Assembly (NCBI RefSeq): GCF_000424065.1
Contig: NZ_AUJE01000025.1
Coordinates: forward strand, 1 to 59,497
Source of the DNA: Selenomonas ruminantium subsp. ruminantium ATCC 12561
GTDB lineage: Bacteria; Bacillota; Negativicutes; Selenomonadales; Selenomonadaceae
DNA: 59,497 bases
Direction of reading: 5' to 3'
The notes beneath the pieces were generated by a model. The model was given only the letters and a program-made list of their open reading frames with translations. It had not been told where the DNA came from and did not search any database. A program made the position numbers and the translations under genes. Position 1 is the stretch's first letter; each line of letters opens with the position of its first letter. Shown here piece after piece: positions 52,150-59,497 of this stretch.

Positions 52150-52150
52150 T
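52145..52150 (+). promoter_or_regulatory. Candidate -10 of the MqnA-like gene
   Basis: TATAAT at 52145-52150, 35 bases before the start codon, built from the right copy of the 12-bp repeat. The -35 at 17 bases (TAGCAA) is poor. Confidence 0.35.
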
Positions 52151-52184
52151 GAAAAGGAAGTCTTTGCATTTAGGAGGAACATCT

Positions 52185-53024
52185 ATGACCTGTCCCCGCG
52201 TTGGGCATATTGATTTTTTGAACGTTCTGCCCCTTTCCTACAGCTATAATCATGGCGCCGCCCAGGGGCTTTCCATAACGCGCGGCGTACCTGCCGTGCT
52301 GAACAATGACATCATCAACGGGCGCCTGGACATGAGCAACACCTCGTCCATCATCTTCGCCCGCCACAGCGAAAAATTAGTGATTCTTCCCGATGTCTGC
52401 ATCAGCACCGATGGTCCTGTGCAGAGCATCCTGCTGATTTCCAAAAAGCCCATCGAAAGCCTTAAGGATGATAAAATCATCCTCACAGCCAAGAGTGCGA
52501 CCTCGCATTGCCTCTTAAAAATCATCCTACGCAGTTACGGTGCCATTCCCAACTACTATGTGCGCCATGTCGGCCCGGATAAGCCCATACCCGACGATGC
52601 CACAGCCTCCCTTTTAATCGGCGATGATGCCCTTTGGTGCTATCATCACCGCGAAGAAGGCCTTTACTACTACGATTTAGGCCAGGAATGGCAGGAACTC
52701 ACCGGCCAGAAGATGGTCTATGCTCTTTGGGTCGTAAACCGGGACTTTGCCGAAAATAATCCGGAAATGCTGCAACTTATCTACGACCGTGTAACCAAGG
52801 CCTTCCGCAGATATCCCGAACAAAAGGACAAAATCATCAGCTCGGTGCTGGATGACAAGCCCTTCACCTATGAACAATTGGACAGCTACCTTTACAACAC
52901 CATCAAATGGGATTTAACCGAGGAATACAAAAAAGGGCTGGAGACATTCTATGCTCTAGCCCATAATATGAATTTAATTGAACATATCCCTGAACTGCAT
53001 TTCGCCAAGGTCCGTAAAAATTAA
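52185..53024 (+). CDS. mqnA: MqnA/MqnD-family periplasmic-binding-fold protein
   Basis: A 279-residue protein of the VitK2-biosynthesis family (chorismate dehydratase MqnA / MqnD). It opens RVGHIDFLNVLPL, followed by GVPAVLNNDIINGRLDMSNTSS, and a region TAKSATSHCLLKIIL, all typical of the family. MqnA dehydrates chorismate in the futalosine route to menaquinone. No other mqn genes are present here, so the enzyme could be a relative with another substrate. The start at 52185 has AGGAGG 8 bases upstream. It ends overlapping the rsmH stop by 4 bases (convergent). Confidence 0.75.
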   Translation: MTCPRVGHIDFLNVLPLSYSYNHGAAQGLSITRGVPAVLNNDIINGRLDMSNTSSIIFARHSEKLVILPDVCISTDGPVQSILLISKKPIESLKDDKIILTAKSATSHCLLKIILRSYGAIPNYYVRHVGPDKPIPDDATASLLIGDDALWCYHHREEGLYYYDLGQEWQELTGQKMVYALWVVNRDFAENNPEMLQLIYDRVTKAFRRYPEQKDKIISSVLDDKPFTYEQLDSYLYNTIKWDLTEEYKKGLETFYALAHNMNLIEHIPELHFAKVRKN

Positions 53025-54103
53025 GCCTTTATTGCCCACCTGATTTTCGTGGAATGTGCCCGGCTGTTGCGGTAGCATTCCTCCTTGGACGGACGGATAA
53101 CTTCCTGCGAAATCTCGCGGTAGATGCCCTGCTGGAAGAAATTCTTAAAGGCTTTCTTCACAATCCTGTCCTCGCCGGAATGGAAGGTCAGAATAGCCGC
53201 CCTGCCGCCAGACTTTAACGCCTGCGGCAGTTTTTCCATAAATTCATAGAGAACTTCATACTCGTGATTGATATCGATGCGCAGTGCCTGGAACACCCGG
53301 GCGCTGCTTTTTTTGATAAGTTCTTCCCGCGCAAGTGCCTGTTTCTTCGTGCTGTAGCCTGCCCGCTCCTTCATCTCAGAGGGCAGTTCCACCTTCGCCA
53401 AAGCCTTGGCCACCTCGTCATAAAGCTCCCGCGTGGTCTTGATTGGCCAGCGGCGGCGGGTAATCTGCCGGGCAATCTCGGCCGCATAAGGTTCATCTGC
53501 ATTTTCCTGCAACATGCCCATAAGTTCTTCCTTGGAAATATCCGCCAGCCTTTCTGCAGCCGTAATCCCCGCTTCAGGATTCAGCCGCAAATCGAGCGGC
53601 CCATCACTCTTGAAGGTAAACCCCCGCTCGGGGTTATCAATCTGCATGGAGGACACGCCCAAATCCGCCAGCACGAAATCAAAACCGCCGACTTCCTGCG
53701 CCAGTTCATCAATCTGACAGAAATTCATATTCCGCAGCTGCCAGATTTCCTCACCAAATCCTTTCTCGCGGATGCGGGCTTCCGTTTTCTTCGACTCAAT
53801 CGGGTCAATATCCCCGCTGTAAAGCCGCCCCTGCCCGGCAAGTTTTTCCAGCATGGCCAGCGTATGCCCGCCATAGCCCAATGTGCCATCAAAGCCCTGC
53901 TCACCGGGCTGAATGGCCAGCACATCCAGAATCTCCTCCACCATAATGGGAATATGCATGCCCGCCGGTGTGTTGCCCTTAGCGATAACATGCGCCACTT
54001 CCGCCCCATACTTTTCCGGGTTAAGTTCCTTATACTTCTCCGCAAAGTGCCGGGGATACTTGCCGCTGTAATGTATACGGCGCTTATGTTTCTGTTCTTC
54101 CAT
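53021..54103 (-). CDS. rsmH: 16S rRNA (cytosine-1402-N4) methyltransferase
   Basis: A 360-residue SAM methyltransferase of the RsmH/MraW family. The typical start HIPIMVEEILDVL falls at about residue 49. The SAM motif is FDGTLGYGGHT, followed by LADLGVSSMQID and NPERGFTF. The C-terminal part has ILTFHSGEDRIVK. The first 48 residues, basic and Tyr/Lys-rich, are an extension not found in E. coli RsmH. It is usually in the dcw cluster with mraZ and ftsL, but is alone here. The start at 54103 has AGAGG 7 bases upstream. Confidence 0.92.
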   Translation of the reverse strand: MEEQKHKRRIHYSGKYPRHFAEKYKELNPEKYGAEVAHVIAKGNTPAGMHIPIMVEEILDVLAIQPGEQGFDGTLGYGGHTLAMLEKLAGQGRLYSGDIDPIESKKTEARIREKGFGEEIWQLRNMNFCQIDELAQEVGGFDFVLADLGVSSMQIDNPERGFTFKSDGPLDLRLNPEAGITAAERLADISKEELMGMLQENADEPYAAEIARQITRRRWPIKTTRELYDEVAKALAKVELPSEMKERAGYSTKKQALAREELIKKSSARVFQALRIDINHEYEVLYEFMEKLPQALKSGGRAAILTFHSGEDRIVKKAFKNFFQQGIYREISQEVIRPSKEECYRNSRAHSTKIRWAIKA

Positions 54104-54145
54104 TATCGTTCCTCTATCTAAATCCATTCAATTATTTGTGTAACT

Positions 54146-54174
54146 AATATATCACAGCCACGCATACAGAACAA
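54146..54174 (-). promoter_or_regulatory. Candidate promoter of rsmH
   Basis: Minus strand TTGTTC (54174-54169), 17-base spacer, TATATT (54151-54146) with an extended -10 TG. The -35 is weak. Confidence 0.5.
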
Positions 54175-54220
54175 TCTTTTTTCACTTTGCCTACAGTCGA
54201 GCCGCAATGCCCTCCCAAGG

Positions 54221-54392
54221 GCGAGCGGGGCTTTATTTGCTGCCCGGAGCGATTGCCGCAGGCTGGCGCCAAAACGAAAAGCCCCGGACACCACGCTGCA
54301 AGCCGCGACGTGGTAACCGGAGCATCCCGCTAAGTTAACGGCATAGACGAAGGCGCCATTTAGCGCAGGCCAGCAAATAAAGTCCCGCTCGC
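54221..54392. repeat. Large palindromic element between rsmH and the sulfatase gene
   Basis: A 22-base terminal inverted repeat (54221-54242 with 54371-54392, one mismatch) encloses about 128 bases that also fold (CCGG..ACCACG with CGTGGT..CCGG near 54293-54325). It is GC-rich compared with the flanks. A spurious 94-codon frame crosses it. Confidence 0.65.
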
Positions 54393-54405
54393 CACATCGC
54401 ACGCA

Positions 54406-56367
54406 CTAAGGTTCAATGATATTAAAGAATGCCTTCGTCACCGTAATCGCATCCGAGAACCGATTGAGCAGACTCTTATCCCCTTCCTGCCGAATCAATT
54501 TCGCCTGTTTTTCCTTATCCTTACTGAGCAGGGTAAACAATCCATCCTTCGGCATCCGCCAGACTGCATCCGGATTCTTTGTTTCCTCACCTTTCTGATA
54601 GAGCAGAACCCCTGAACGAATCTTCAGCAGATATTTTTCCCCTGTATCCGTCAGATGAAGATTTACATCAAAATTCAAATCATGCGCCTTATCCGTATCC
54701 AGCATAATCCCCAAATCGTCCAGCATCATGGACGAATCCATTTTGCGGCGGATATCCGGGCTTGGCGGCGGCGTGCGGTTGGGGTCGAACTTACTGCCCT
54801 CCCGCAATTCCTTGGCGCCTGACAAATACACATTGCGCCAGGTGCCGGATTCCGCCTGATAGGCCAGCTGTTCCAATGCATCCGCGCAGAGATTGCGCGC
54901 CTCCTGATTCTTGGGGTCAGCAAAGACCAGCTGATTGGTAATTTCTGCCACCCACTGATACTCTCCTTTGGCAAAATCCTGCCGTGCTTTTTCCAGCACA
55001 GCCTGCGGATCACCCAGATACTCTGCATATTTCTTCGCACTTACCGCAGGCGGCAAGGCATTCAGATTCACCGGATTGGCATCATACCAGCCCATGTACT
55101 TTTCATACACGGCCTTGGCATTATGGGGAACCGTACCATAATACTGACGGGTATACCAGACCTTTTCCAGCGCTGGCGGCAAATGGATAGCATGGGCAAT
55201 TTCATTTTCCGTCATACCCCGATTCAGATAGAGCAGGGACTGGTCATGGATAAACTGATAAATCAGCGCCGTATTCGTGATGTACTCCTTAATATACGCA
55301 TTTCCCCAATGAGGCCAGTTATGCGCCTGAAAGACCACCTGTGCCTTGTCGCCATAGCGGCTTAGGGATTCCATCAAATAATGCGACCACTTGTTGCCAT
55401 CGCGCACCTCTGCGCCCCTCAGGGTATAGAGATTGTGCAGTGTGCCCGTACAGTTTTCCGCCATCCACAGCGCGTTCTTTTGCGGGAACCAGGTATTCAT
55501 TTCGGCAGGAGCCTCAGTGCCCGGTGTCAGCTGAAATTCCATCTCCACACCATCAATCTTGAGCTTTTCGCCTGTGCGCTTAATGTTTACAGTCGGCGAA
55601 AGATAGGAAATCTGGCCGACGGACTGCCCCATGCCGATGCCAATGGACAGCCGCCCCTCAGGCCCCGGGTCCAGCAGCGTCCCATATTGATAAGAAGCCC
55701 GGCGGCCCATAGCGGCTCCGGCATAGACATTTTCACTGACGGCATGCTCCTCAAAGCCTTCCGGCGCAATAATGGGTACTTTGTCCGCCTCCGAAACAAC
55801 GCCCCGCACTCCGCCGTAGTGGTCCACATGCGAATGACTGTAGATGACCGCTTTCACCGGACGCTTGCCAAAGTGCTTTTCCACCAGCGCTTTAGCAGCC
55901 TGACTGCACTCCACCGTCATCAGCGGATCAAAGACTATCCAGCCGGTATCTCCCCGGACAAAAGTGATATTGGACATATCATAACCGCGTACCTGATAGA
56001 TGCCATCCATAACTTCAAAGAGCCCGCAGACATGATTGTTCTGTGCATTGCGCCACAAGCTGGGATTGGCCGTATCCGGCGCTTTATTTTTCAAAAAATC
56101 ATAAGCGGCCTGACTCCATACTACTCTGCCATTGGCATCTTTGATTTCCAGCGCTTGCAGTGCTTCAATCAGGCCCTTCTCGGCAAACTTTCGTTCCTGT
56201 TCATCGGAGAAGTCCAACTGGTGGTAAACCCGCTGATTCGCCGCGGCCGTGTAGGAAGAAGCCGGCGCAGCCGCACACCAGCCAGCCGGCGCCAGACTGA
56301 CCGCTATCGCCGCAGCTAAAGCAGCCGCTGTCCTGCGTGCACAACTCCTGCTAATCATTTTTTTCAT
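54406..56367 (-). CDS. Secreted alkyl-sulfatase-type metallo-hydrolase
   Basis: A 653-residue protein with a signal peptide (about 1-33). A metallo-beta-lactamase domain carries HSHVDH (178-183), the two-metal site. After it come the alkyl sulfatase dimerisation region (about 385-510) and a C-terminal SCP2-like lipid-binding part (about 530-653). This is the layout of type III alkyl sulfatases such as SdsA1 (about 660 residues), which cleave long-chain alkyl sulfates. RBS GAGG precedes ATG. It stands alone, without sulfate-use genes nearby, so the substrate is uncertain. Confidence 0.88.
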   Translation of the reverse strand: MKKMISRSCARRTAAALAAAIAVSLAPAGWCAAAPASSYTAAANQRVYHQLDFSDEQERKFAEKGLIEALQALEIKDANGRVVWSQAAYDFLKNKAPDTANPSLWRNAQNNHVCGLFEVMDGIYQVRGYDMSNITFVRGDTGWIVFDPLMTVECSQAAKALVEKHFGKRPVKAVIYSHSHVDHYGGVRGVVSEADKVPIIAPEGFEEHAVSENVYAGAAMGRRASYQYGTLLDPGPEGRLSIGIGMGQSVGQISYLSPTVNIKRTGEKLKIDGVEMEFQLTPGTEAPAEMNTWFPQKNALWMAENCTGTLHNLYTLRGAEVRDGNKWSHYLMESLSRYGDKAQVVFQAHNWPHWGNAYIKEYITNTALIYQFIHDQSLLYLNRGMTENEIAHAIHLPPALEKVWYTRQYYGTVPHNAKAVYEKYMGWYDANPVNLNALPPAVSAKKYAEYLGDPQAVLEKARQDFAKGEYQWVAEITNQLVFADPKNQEARNLCADALEQLAYQAESGTWRNVYLSGAKELREGSKFDPNRTPPPSPDIRRKMDSSMMLDDLGIMLDTDKAHDLNFDVNLHLTDTGEKYLLKIRSGVLLYQKGEETKNPDAVWRMPKDGLFTLLSKDKEKQAKLIRQEGDKSLLNRFSDAITVTKAFFNIIEP

Positions 56368-56455
56368 CGTTCCAACCTCTTTTCTCTAAAAGATTATCAA
56401 ACACATCTGTCGACAACTTTCGCTCTAACCCCTAAAAATCCTGCCAAATAAACAT

Positions 56456-56485
56456 AAAAAAAACCTTCCGCACCGGGAAGGCTTT
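56456..56485 (-). terminator. Terminator of the HAD phosphatase gene
   Basis: CCTTCC/GGAAGG with a 6-base loop, then eight T on the minus strand, just after the stop at 56492. Confidence 0.75.
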
Positions 56486-56491
56486 TCGTCA

Positions 56492-57304
56492 TCAAATATC
56501 AAAATGTCTGGCCAATGTTACGGCAATGCCGTCTTCATTATTCGTTGCCGTAATCTCATCGGCCATAGCTTTGAGCTCATCGCAGGCATTGCCCATGGCC
56601 ACGCCATAACCAGCAAAATCCAGCATGCTCATATCGTTCTGCGCATCGCCAAAGGCCATGACTTCCGCCGGCGCAATGCCCAGACGCTTGCATGCCTGGT
56701 CTAAGGCACTGTTCTTGCTGACGCCCTTGACCGTACCCTCATAGAACCACGGCGCCGACTGCACGAAGGACAGTCTATCCTCAAAGCCGCGGCGAATATC
56801 GGCAAGATGCGGTACAAGGATTTCATTCGGTGCCGCCGTCAGAATCTTGACCGGCGCAAAATCCACCGCATCAGCAATATTGTCCACGATTTTGACTTGC
56901 AGATTGTTGTTGCGGCTCTCGTCCATAACCTTGTGACGGCTGGCATCTGTAGTGTAGATAAACTCGCCATCATCCACAATCGGGGAAAGCTCCGGCCATT
57001 GCTCCAAATGACGCAGGAAATCCACTGCCGTTGCATTATCAATGGCACTGTCAAAGAGGATTTTTCCCGTAGTTGCATCCTGAATCCGGCCGCCATTATA
57101 GGAAATCCGCAGACCATGATAATCTTCCAAATGCAGAGCATCTGCCTCCCGCTGCAATCCCGGTGCCTGACGACCAGATACCAGTGCCACAATAACGCCC
57201 TGCTCCTGCACAGCCATCAAGGCATCACGCGTACGCGGCGTAATGACTTTTTCATCATTATTGAGCGTACCATCCAAATCCAAAGCAATCATCTTATATT
57301 CCAT
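56492..57304 (-). CDS. Cof-type HAD-IIB phosphatase
   Basis: A 270-residue cytoplasmic phosphatase: motif I ALDLDGTLNND (Asp9, Asp11), motif II VSGR, an alpha/beta cap (about 85-185) and the C-terminal FGDAQNDMSMLDFAGYGVAMGNA. Such enzymes remove phosphate from sugar phosphates, nucleotides or flavin precursors. The substrate cannot be told. RBS AAAGGA lies about 9 bases upstream. It is a single transcription unit with its own terminator. Confidence 0.9.
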   Translation of the reverse strand: MEYKMIALDLDGTLNNDEKVITPRTRDALMAVQEQGVIVALVSGRQAPGLQREADALHLEDYHGLRISYNGGRIQDATTGKILFDSAIDNATAVDFLRHLEQWPELSPIVDDGEFIYTTDASRHKVMDESRNNNLQVKIVDNIADAVDFAPVKILTAAPNEILVPHLADIRRGFEDRLSFVQSAPWFYEGTVKGVSKNSALDQACKRLGIAPAEVMAFGDAQNDMSMLDFAGYGVAMGNACDELKAMADEITATNNEDGIAVTLARHFDI

Positions 57305-57350
57305 GCGAAACTATCCTTTCCTCAATCAAAAACAACACCATCAATATAAC

Positions 57351-57390
57351 ATAAAGCCCATCAGCAGTTCAATATGCTGACAGGCTTTAT
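57351..57390 (-). terminator. Terminator after the MFS gene
   Basis: ATAAAGCC (57351-57358) and GGCTTTAT (57383-57390) with an inner TCAGCA/TGCTGA stem. The T tract is poor on the minus strand and better on the plus strand (ATTTTTAG). Confidence 0.5.
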
Positions 57391-57392
57391 TT

Positions 57393-58580
57393 TTAGTCTC
57401 GATGTTCCGGCGCTATCATCATACGAAAGACCACATACCCCAAGCCATAACCGCTTAACATAATCACGCACATGGGAATCGCGGTATTTTCCCCGGCAAT
57501 CCCTACCAAAGGCATCATGCAACCGCCCAATATCATGGAAAAAAAGCCAATCAATGCACTGGCACTACCGGCATTTTTCCCCTGACGGGAGAGCGCCAGT
57601 GAAAAGCTGGCTGCCCCCAGCACCGACAGCGGCACAATGGTCAAGAACAGCACCGGCAGAATAACCACCATACCCATTCCTGTCGAGAACGCCAACAGCA
57701 ACAGCACGGAACCGATTAGCGGCACCAACAGGGAAATATGCAGCATCTTCACATCAGCCACACGCCCCGCCAGCCGTGCCGGCAAAGCTCCCGAAAATAG
57801 CAGACCTGCACCGATGCCGCCAAAAATCAGACTGAACATCTGCGGCGAAACCTGAAAGATGTTTTGAAAGACAAAGGACGAACCCGCAAGATACGAAAAG
57901 AACGCTCCAAATACAAAGCACTGCACCAGACAATGCCCCAGGAAATACCGATTTTTGAGCAGCATGGGGAACTTGGCAAAAGACTCCCGCAGGCCTGCCA
58001 GTCGATGGTCTTTCGGCAAGGTTTCCTTGTAGATAAGCGTAGCGATAAGCTGAAAAATTCCTATTGCCACCAGCACTACGAATACGCCCCGCCAACTCGT
58101 GTACAATAGTATCTGCCCACCGATAACTGGCGCAATAATCGGCGCCAGCCCATTGACCATCATGAGCATCGCAAAAAACTTGGTCAGTTCCGGCCCCTGG
58201 CATACATCACGGGCAATCGCCTTGGCAATCACAATGCCGCTGGCTCCTGCAAAACCCGAAATAAACCGGAAAAACAGAAACACCATAATATCCTGCGCCC
58301 ATACACAGCCTACGGTCGACAGCGTAAAAACGACCATGCCTGCGGTCAAGGGCCATTTTCGCCCATAGCGGTCACTTATCGGGCCGGCAAAAATCTGCCC
58401 TAATGCCATGCCAATCATGGTCATCGTCAACGTCATCTGCGCCAAAGATGCCGTAATACCAAAATCCACCTGTACAGTGGGCAAGGCAGGAAGATACATA
58501 TCCGTTGCCAAAGGTGCCATCGCAGTCATCAATCCGAGAAATATCGTCAGCCACAGTTGCTTTCCTTTAGACATTGCCAT
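57393..58580 (-). CDS. Bcr/CflA-type MFS drug transporter
   Basis: A 395-residue major facilitator with twelve helices. Family motifs are ATDMYLPALPT (helix 1), the loop GPISDRYGRKWPL, and RFISGFAGASGIVIAKAIARD (quoted in part), which match the Bcr/CflA family of drug and metabolite exporters. The start at 58580 has GGAGG 11 bases upstream; a longer frame to 58670 starts inside the AT-rich region. It has no linked regulator. Confidence 0.9.
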   Translation of the reverse strand: MAMSKGKQLWLTIFLGLMTAMAPLATDMYLPALPTVQVDFGITASLAQMTLTMTMIGMALGQIFAGPISDRYGRKWPLTAGMVVFTLSTVGCVWAQDIMVFLFFRFISGFAGASGIVIAKAIARDVCQGPELTKFFAMLMMVNGLAPIIAPVIGGQILLYTSWRGVFVVLVAIGIFQLIATLIYKETLPKDHRLAGLRESFAKFPMLLKNRYFLGHCLVQCFVFGAFFSYLAGSSFVFQNIFQVSPQMFSLIFGGIGAGLLFSGALPARLAGRVADVKMLHISLLVPLIGSVLLLLAFSTGMGMVVILPVLFLTIVPLSVLGAASFSLALSRQGKNAGSASALIGFFSMILGGCMMPLVGIAGENTAIPMCVIMLSGYGLGYVVFRMMIAPEHRD

Positions 58581-58686
58581 ATATTTTAAAACCTCCTTTG
58601 AGTTCGATAGAGAGCTATTATAACCGGATTTAATTAGAAACGGATTAAAAACCACAATAAATAATGCCACTCATCTCCACATAAAG

Positions 58687-58869
58687 TTATCCACAATCGT
58701 CAGAAAAATTATAATTTCCCCGCTAGCTTAAATCTTATACTTATCCACATTGTGCACAGTTTTTCTGTGGATATTGTGGATAAGTATACTCTTTTTTGAA
58801 AAAATCCTGAAAAACAGCCCCTAAAAGCAACCTTCATCTACATTTCTCTGTGGATAACCTTGTGGAAAA
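58687..58869. other. Cluster of DnaA boxes
   Basis: Perfect TTATCCACA boxes lie at 58687-58695 and 58741-58749 (plus), 58775-58783 and 58849-58857 (minus). One-mismatch boxes are at 58766-58774 and 58861-58869 (minus). The intervening DNA is AT-rich (58784-58810). This fills most of the 345-base gap between the MFS gene and mscL. It could be an origin or a DnaA-titrating or regulatory site. Confidence 0.65.
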
Positions 58870-58906
58870 TAAAAAGAGTCTTACGACATAATTTATCGTA
58901 AGGCTC
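58869..58906 (-). terminator. Terminator of mscL
   Basis: GAGTCTTACGA/TCGTAAGGCTC (11 bp, one G-T pair, 9-base loop), then TTTTTATTTT on the minus strand, 20 bases after the mscL stop. Confidence 0.8.
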
Positions 58907-58925
58907 CTATAAAACGATAAAAAGA

Positions 58926-59351
58926 TTAAAGTGCCGATGTGCAATGCGGGCATTTTGTTGCCTCATCCGGAATTTCCGTCTTACAATAGGGGCAAAGGCG
59001 CGGCTCTTTCGGTTCTTCCTTCTTCGGCATGATGCGATTTACCTGCTTAATCAGCATAAAGATGGCAAAGGCAATAATCAGGAAATCAATAACAGCATTG
59101 AGGAAAGAACCATAGGCGATAACCGGCAGCCCTGCAGCCTTGGCTTCAGCCAGCGTTGTTGCAGGTGTAGCAGACAGATTGATAAACAAATTGGAGAAAT
59201 CCACTTGCCCCAAAATGAGACCAATCGGCGGCATTAAAATGTCATTGACAAAGGAGGTAACAATCTTGCCAAAGGCAGCACCAATGATGATACCTACAGC
59301 CATGTCCAAAACATTTCCCCGCATGATAAACTTCTTAAATTCTTCAATCAT
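58926..59351 (-). CDS. mscL: Large-conductance mechanosensitive channel with zinc ribbon
   Basis: A 141-residue channel protein. The N-terminus [22 protein letters not shown] and two membrane helices (about 16-44 and 83-103) are those of MscL, which opens under osmotic shock. The C-terminal end replaces the usual cytoplasmic helix by a four-Cys zinc ribbon (Cys120, 123, 134, 137: CPYC...CPHC). RBS AGGAGG precedes ATG. It is a single gene between the DnaA-box cluster and the rRNA terminator. Confidence 0.93.
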   Translation of the reverse strand: MIEEFKKFIMRGNVLDMAVGIIIGAAFGKIVTSFVNDILMPPIGLILGQVDFSNLFINLSATPATTLAEAKAAGLPVIAYGSFLNAVIDFLIIAFAIFMLIKQVNRIMPKKEEPKEPRLCPYCKTEIPDEATKCPHCTSAL

Positions 59352-59405
59352 AGATAATCCCCCTCCTGAAAAAAAATAAGAAATAACACCAACGCTAGTA
59401 TAACA

Positions 59406-59436
59406 TAAAAAAAAGCTTCCGTCACGCGGAAGCTTT
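59406..59436 (-). terminator. Terminator of the rRNA operon
   Basis: AAAGCTTCCG/CGGAAGCTTT (10-bp stem, 5-base loop), then eight T on the minus strand, just after the 5S rRNA end. Confidence 0.85.
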
Positions 59437-59442
59437 CACGTT

Positions 59443-59497
59443 CAACTGGCAACGCCCTATCCTCCCAGTCCGTCTCCAGACAAGTACTTTCGGCGTA
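59443..59497 (-). rRNA. rrf: 5S rRNA, 3' part (cut by window edge)
   Basis: On the minus strand the last 55 bases read as the 3' half of 5S rRNA: the segment ACGCCGAAAGTACTTG, a GGGAGGATAGGGCG stretch and the terminal GTTGCCAG. A terminator follows at once. The gene begins beyond 59497, so 23S and 16S genes probably lie to the right. The exact 3' end is uncertain by a few bases. Confidence 0.85.

Noticed and set aside
54221-54392. An integron attC site
   Set aside because: There are palindromic arms but no RYYYAAC/GTTRRRY core pair and no integrase or cassette array nearby.
54118-54402. A 94-codon frame on the minus strand between rsmH and the sulfatase gene
   Set aside because: It runs through a 172-base palindromic element, has no ribosome site, and its composition follows the repeat rather than a protein.
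58687-58869. Calling the DnaA-box cluster oriC outright
   Set aside because: dnaA and dnaN are not in the window, and an origin here would put the 5S/rRNA operon head-on to the rightward fork. It is reported as a cluster only.

Overview
The window looks like chromosome from a diderm member of the Firmicutes, class Negativicutes, most likely near Selenomonas. Gene families such as ComEB, YqgF, AtpZ and the DnaA boxes fit a Firmicute background, yet the window encodes a complete lipopolysaccharide and outer-membrane assembly machinery. Almost every gene lies on the minus strand. The genus is inferred from gene content and protein style only; no alignment was run.

Layout in plus-strand coordinates. 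(1) 1-1640: an SPFH protein with three zinc ribbons, and a tRNA-Gly(CCC) on the plus strand with its own promoter and terminator. (2) 1638-4224: a short unit wecA-wecB-atpZ with a near-consensus promoter and a terminator. (3) 4257-40141: about 36 kb of minus-strand outer-membrane genes, read from right to left: mlaE-mlaF-mlaD, tolC, tamB, a small sigma factor, a Pro/Glu-rich membrane protein, bamA, an unknown exported protein, three Skp/OmpH relatives, lpxD, an lpxL-type acyltransferase, lpxC, fabZ, lpxA, lpxI, lpxB, msbA, a waaA-lpxK fusion, kdsB, kdsA, kdsD, kdsC, a second acyltransferase, lptC, lptA, lptB, lptF, a DUF3084 protein, a YqgF-like nuclease and ComEB. Lipid A and Kdo are made, flipped by MsbA and passed to the Lpt bridge; Bam/Tam/Skp insert outer-membrane proteins; Mla moves phospholipids. 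(4) 40394-41886: a plus-strand DAACS symporter with a structured leader.

(5) 41896-47209 is the most interesting accessory region. A P1B-type ATPase with an unusual S-C-G membrane motif lies with three small proteins that share a degenerate HMA-like domain (LPGRxR plus N-x-x-(T/S)GS), and a 69-residue membrane protein. The operon starts at a strong promoter followed by a Fur-box-like palindrome. This architecture resembles the fez clusters that build ferrosomes (iron-phosphate organelles). Divergently transcribed from the same control region is a family II pyrophosphatase that carries a signal peptide, which is unusual for this cytoplasmic enzyme family. Both promoters carry the same 14-bp direct repeat.

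(6) 47350-51933: a marR-MFP-RND efflux operon. (7) 52185-58580: an MqnA/MqnD-family protein, RsmH, a secreted alkyl-sulfatase-type metallo-hydrolase, a Cof-type HAD phosphatase and a Bcr/CflA-type MFS pump. (8) 58581-59497: a cluster of DnaA boxes, mscL with a zinc ribbon, and the 3' end of a 5S rRNA gene (minus strand), so an rRNA operon continues beyond the right edge. The gene and rRNA orientation suggests a replication fork moving leftward through the window. Several intergenic regions hold long inverted repeats that look like dispersed repeat elements (12861-12955, 47236-47330, 52012-52149, 54221-54392).
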